DNA of 64,000 bases from G963691835 sp963691835 (lineage in GTDB: Bacteria > Pseudomonadota > Alphaproteobacteria > Thalassobaculales > Thalassobaculaceae). Positions 63,407-64,000 of this stretch are shown piece by piece. The notes below the pieces were generated by a model. That model did no database searches, was not told where the DNA came from, and saw nothing but the letters and a program-made list of their open reading frames with translations. Position 1 is the first letter of the stretch. The number at the start of each line of letters is the position of its first letter. Location: positions 4,340,001-4,404,000 of the forward strand of contig OY829383.1 in the NCBI GenBank assembly GCA_963691835.1, in the 5' to 3' direction. The position numbers were made by a program, and so were the translations under genes.

Positions 63407-64000
63407 ATGACCAGCCGTTCGACCGCCACGGCGATCTGTTTTGCTGCCATCACCGCCGTGTGTTGGCTCATGTGGTCGAACGACACCGCCTCGGCAAAGG
63501 GCCGCCACGAGATCGTGAAGGGACTTGTTCCGGGCCTGCCTCTGGAAACGGCGTTCGAAATCCGGTCCGACTTGGTGCGCCTTGACCCGCCATGGGATTT
63601 CGGACCGATGCAAGGCATCGGGCTCCTGAAGGGAACCGCGTTCGCAGGCGCCGTCGCTACCGTTTTTCTGCAATCCAGGCCTGGTGAGATGACAATCCGC
63701 CAAGTGCTGATCGATATCCGGGACGACGGCGCCGTTACCCGTGATAAGGGCCGGGTTTTCGCAGAGCTGATAGAGCGGTTCGGGAAACCTGAGAAGATCT
63801 GCCGTATGCCCATGCCTCCTGGATCCGGCAGGGAAGCCGCTGTCGCCGCCGCCATCTGGCGCGCCGGCGGTATCACCACACATTACCGGCGACTTGATCA
63901 CAGGATCCCCGGCCTTCTCTACTTTGCCCCTGACCTGGAGCCGTCCGTGCTGGATCGTGAATTGGACCGGCGGAGGATCAGCCGCCGCTCCTTGCCCCGG
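63407..64000 (+). CDS. Partial exported or membrane-anchored protein of unknown function
   Basis: 198 codons in one open frame with no stop before the window edge. The start MTSRSTATAICFAAITAVCWLMW is a signal peptide or anchor, followed by NDTASAKGRHEIVKGLVPGLPL. Two short repeats of a GGITTHYRRLD-like basic segment and the phrase EIRSDLVRLDPPWDFGPMQG are seen but not recognised. It diverges from the Rieske cluster. It is read only because the window cuts it before its stop. Confidence 0.7.
   Translation, partial: MTSRSTATAICFAAITAVCWLMWSNDTASAKGRHEIVKGLVPGLPLETAFEIRSDLVRLDPPWDFGPMQGIGLLKGTAFAGAVATVFLQSRPGEMTIRQVLIDIRDDGAVTRDKGRVFAELIERFGKPEKICRMPMPPGSGREAAVAAAIWRAGGITTHYRRLDHRIPGLLYFAPDLEPSVLDRELDRRRISRRSLPR

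Noticed and set aside
63314..63901. Two minus-strand open frames near the right end
   Set aside because: They lie opposite the plus-strand partial gene at 63407, whose product has a plausible signal segment; the minus frames look like shadows with no features.

Overview
The window is a GC-rich chromosomal segment of an alphaproteobacterium, probably of the Rhodospirillales/Kiloniellales type. The evidence is gene order (tig-clpP-clpX-lon-hupB next to tRNA-Val, tRNA-Asp and nuoABCDE), an ATP-driven glycerol importer of the rhizobial glpSTPQUV type, and protein content. I cannot name a genus. I see no insertion sequence, integrase, CRISPR array or rRNA. Five tRNA genes (Asp, Val, Leu, His and their encoded CCA ends; four isotypes plus none duplicated) are in fact four: Asp-GTC, Val-TAC, Leu-TAG and His-GTG.

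Layout, left to right. 1-2928: start of the complex I operon (nuoA-B-C-D and the first 50 codons of nuoE), minus strand. 3108-4954: a GlxA-type AraC regulator divergent from a class II aldolase, with a palindrome between them. 5021-12913: two tRNAs flanking a small orphan ORF, then the protein quality-control block hupB, lon, clpX, clpP and tig (trigger factor), and tRNA-Leu. The trigger factor carries a His/Asp repeat. 13018-28637: housekeeping and metabolic genes (malonyl-CoA decarboxylase, NAD(P)HX repair, DUF423, tRNA-His, aminotransferase, sirtuin, MscS channel, ParA-like ATPase, thioesterase, topoisomerase IV parE, PhyH dioxygenase, YjbR, alanine dehydrogenase, AceE-like pyruvate dehydrogenase E1). 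28698-33894: a complete urease operon ureD-A-BC-E-F-G in which UreB and UreC are fused in frame. 33914-35479: RhlE RNA helicase. 35776-45891: glycerol uptake and catabolism. An ABC importer (glpV-S-T-P-Q-U) is transcribed leftwards, and glpR-glpD-glpK rightwards. 45901-49371: adenine deaminase, an M29/NicX-like metalloprotein and a DUF427 protein. 49547-57780: CocE/NonD hydrolase, SDR oxidoreductase and a dipeptide-type ABC importer with a fused DppD-DppF ATPase. 57790-60585: HAD phosphatase, GST, cyclopropane fatty acid synthase. 60740-63281: a tightly overlapping five-gene membrane redox cluster whose centre is a b-type-heme membrane domain fused to a Rieske iron-sulfur domain. 63407-64000: start of a divergent exported or membrane-anchored protein that runs off the window.

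How the parts work together. In the glycerol locus GlpV binds glycerol in the periplasm, GlpPQ with GlpST import it using ATP, GlpK phosphorylates it, GlpD oxidises it to dihydroxyacetone phosphate, and GlpR probably controls both divergent operons through GTTCGTT half-sites in the glpV promoter. Urease structural subunits and nickel-insertion factors are all present. The ClpXP, Lon, trigger factor and HU genes form the usual proteostasis block.

The most interesting items are: the Rieske/heme/Cys-motif membrane cluster (60740-63281), which I cannot assign to a described pathway; the UreB-UreC fusion; the glycerol ABC ATPase pair, whose two motif losses fall in the same composite ATP site; the His-rich trigger factor; and strong hairpins directly after both solute-binding-protein genes. 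No gene-free stretch exceeds 300 bases.
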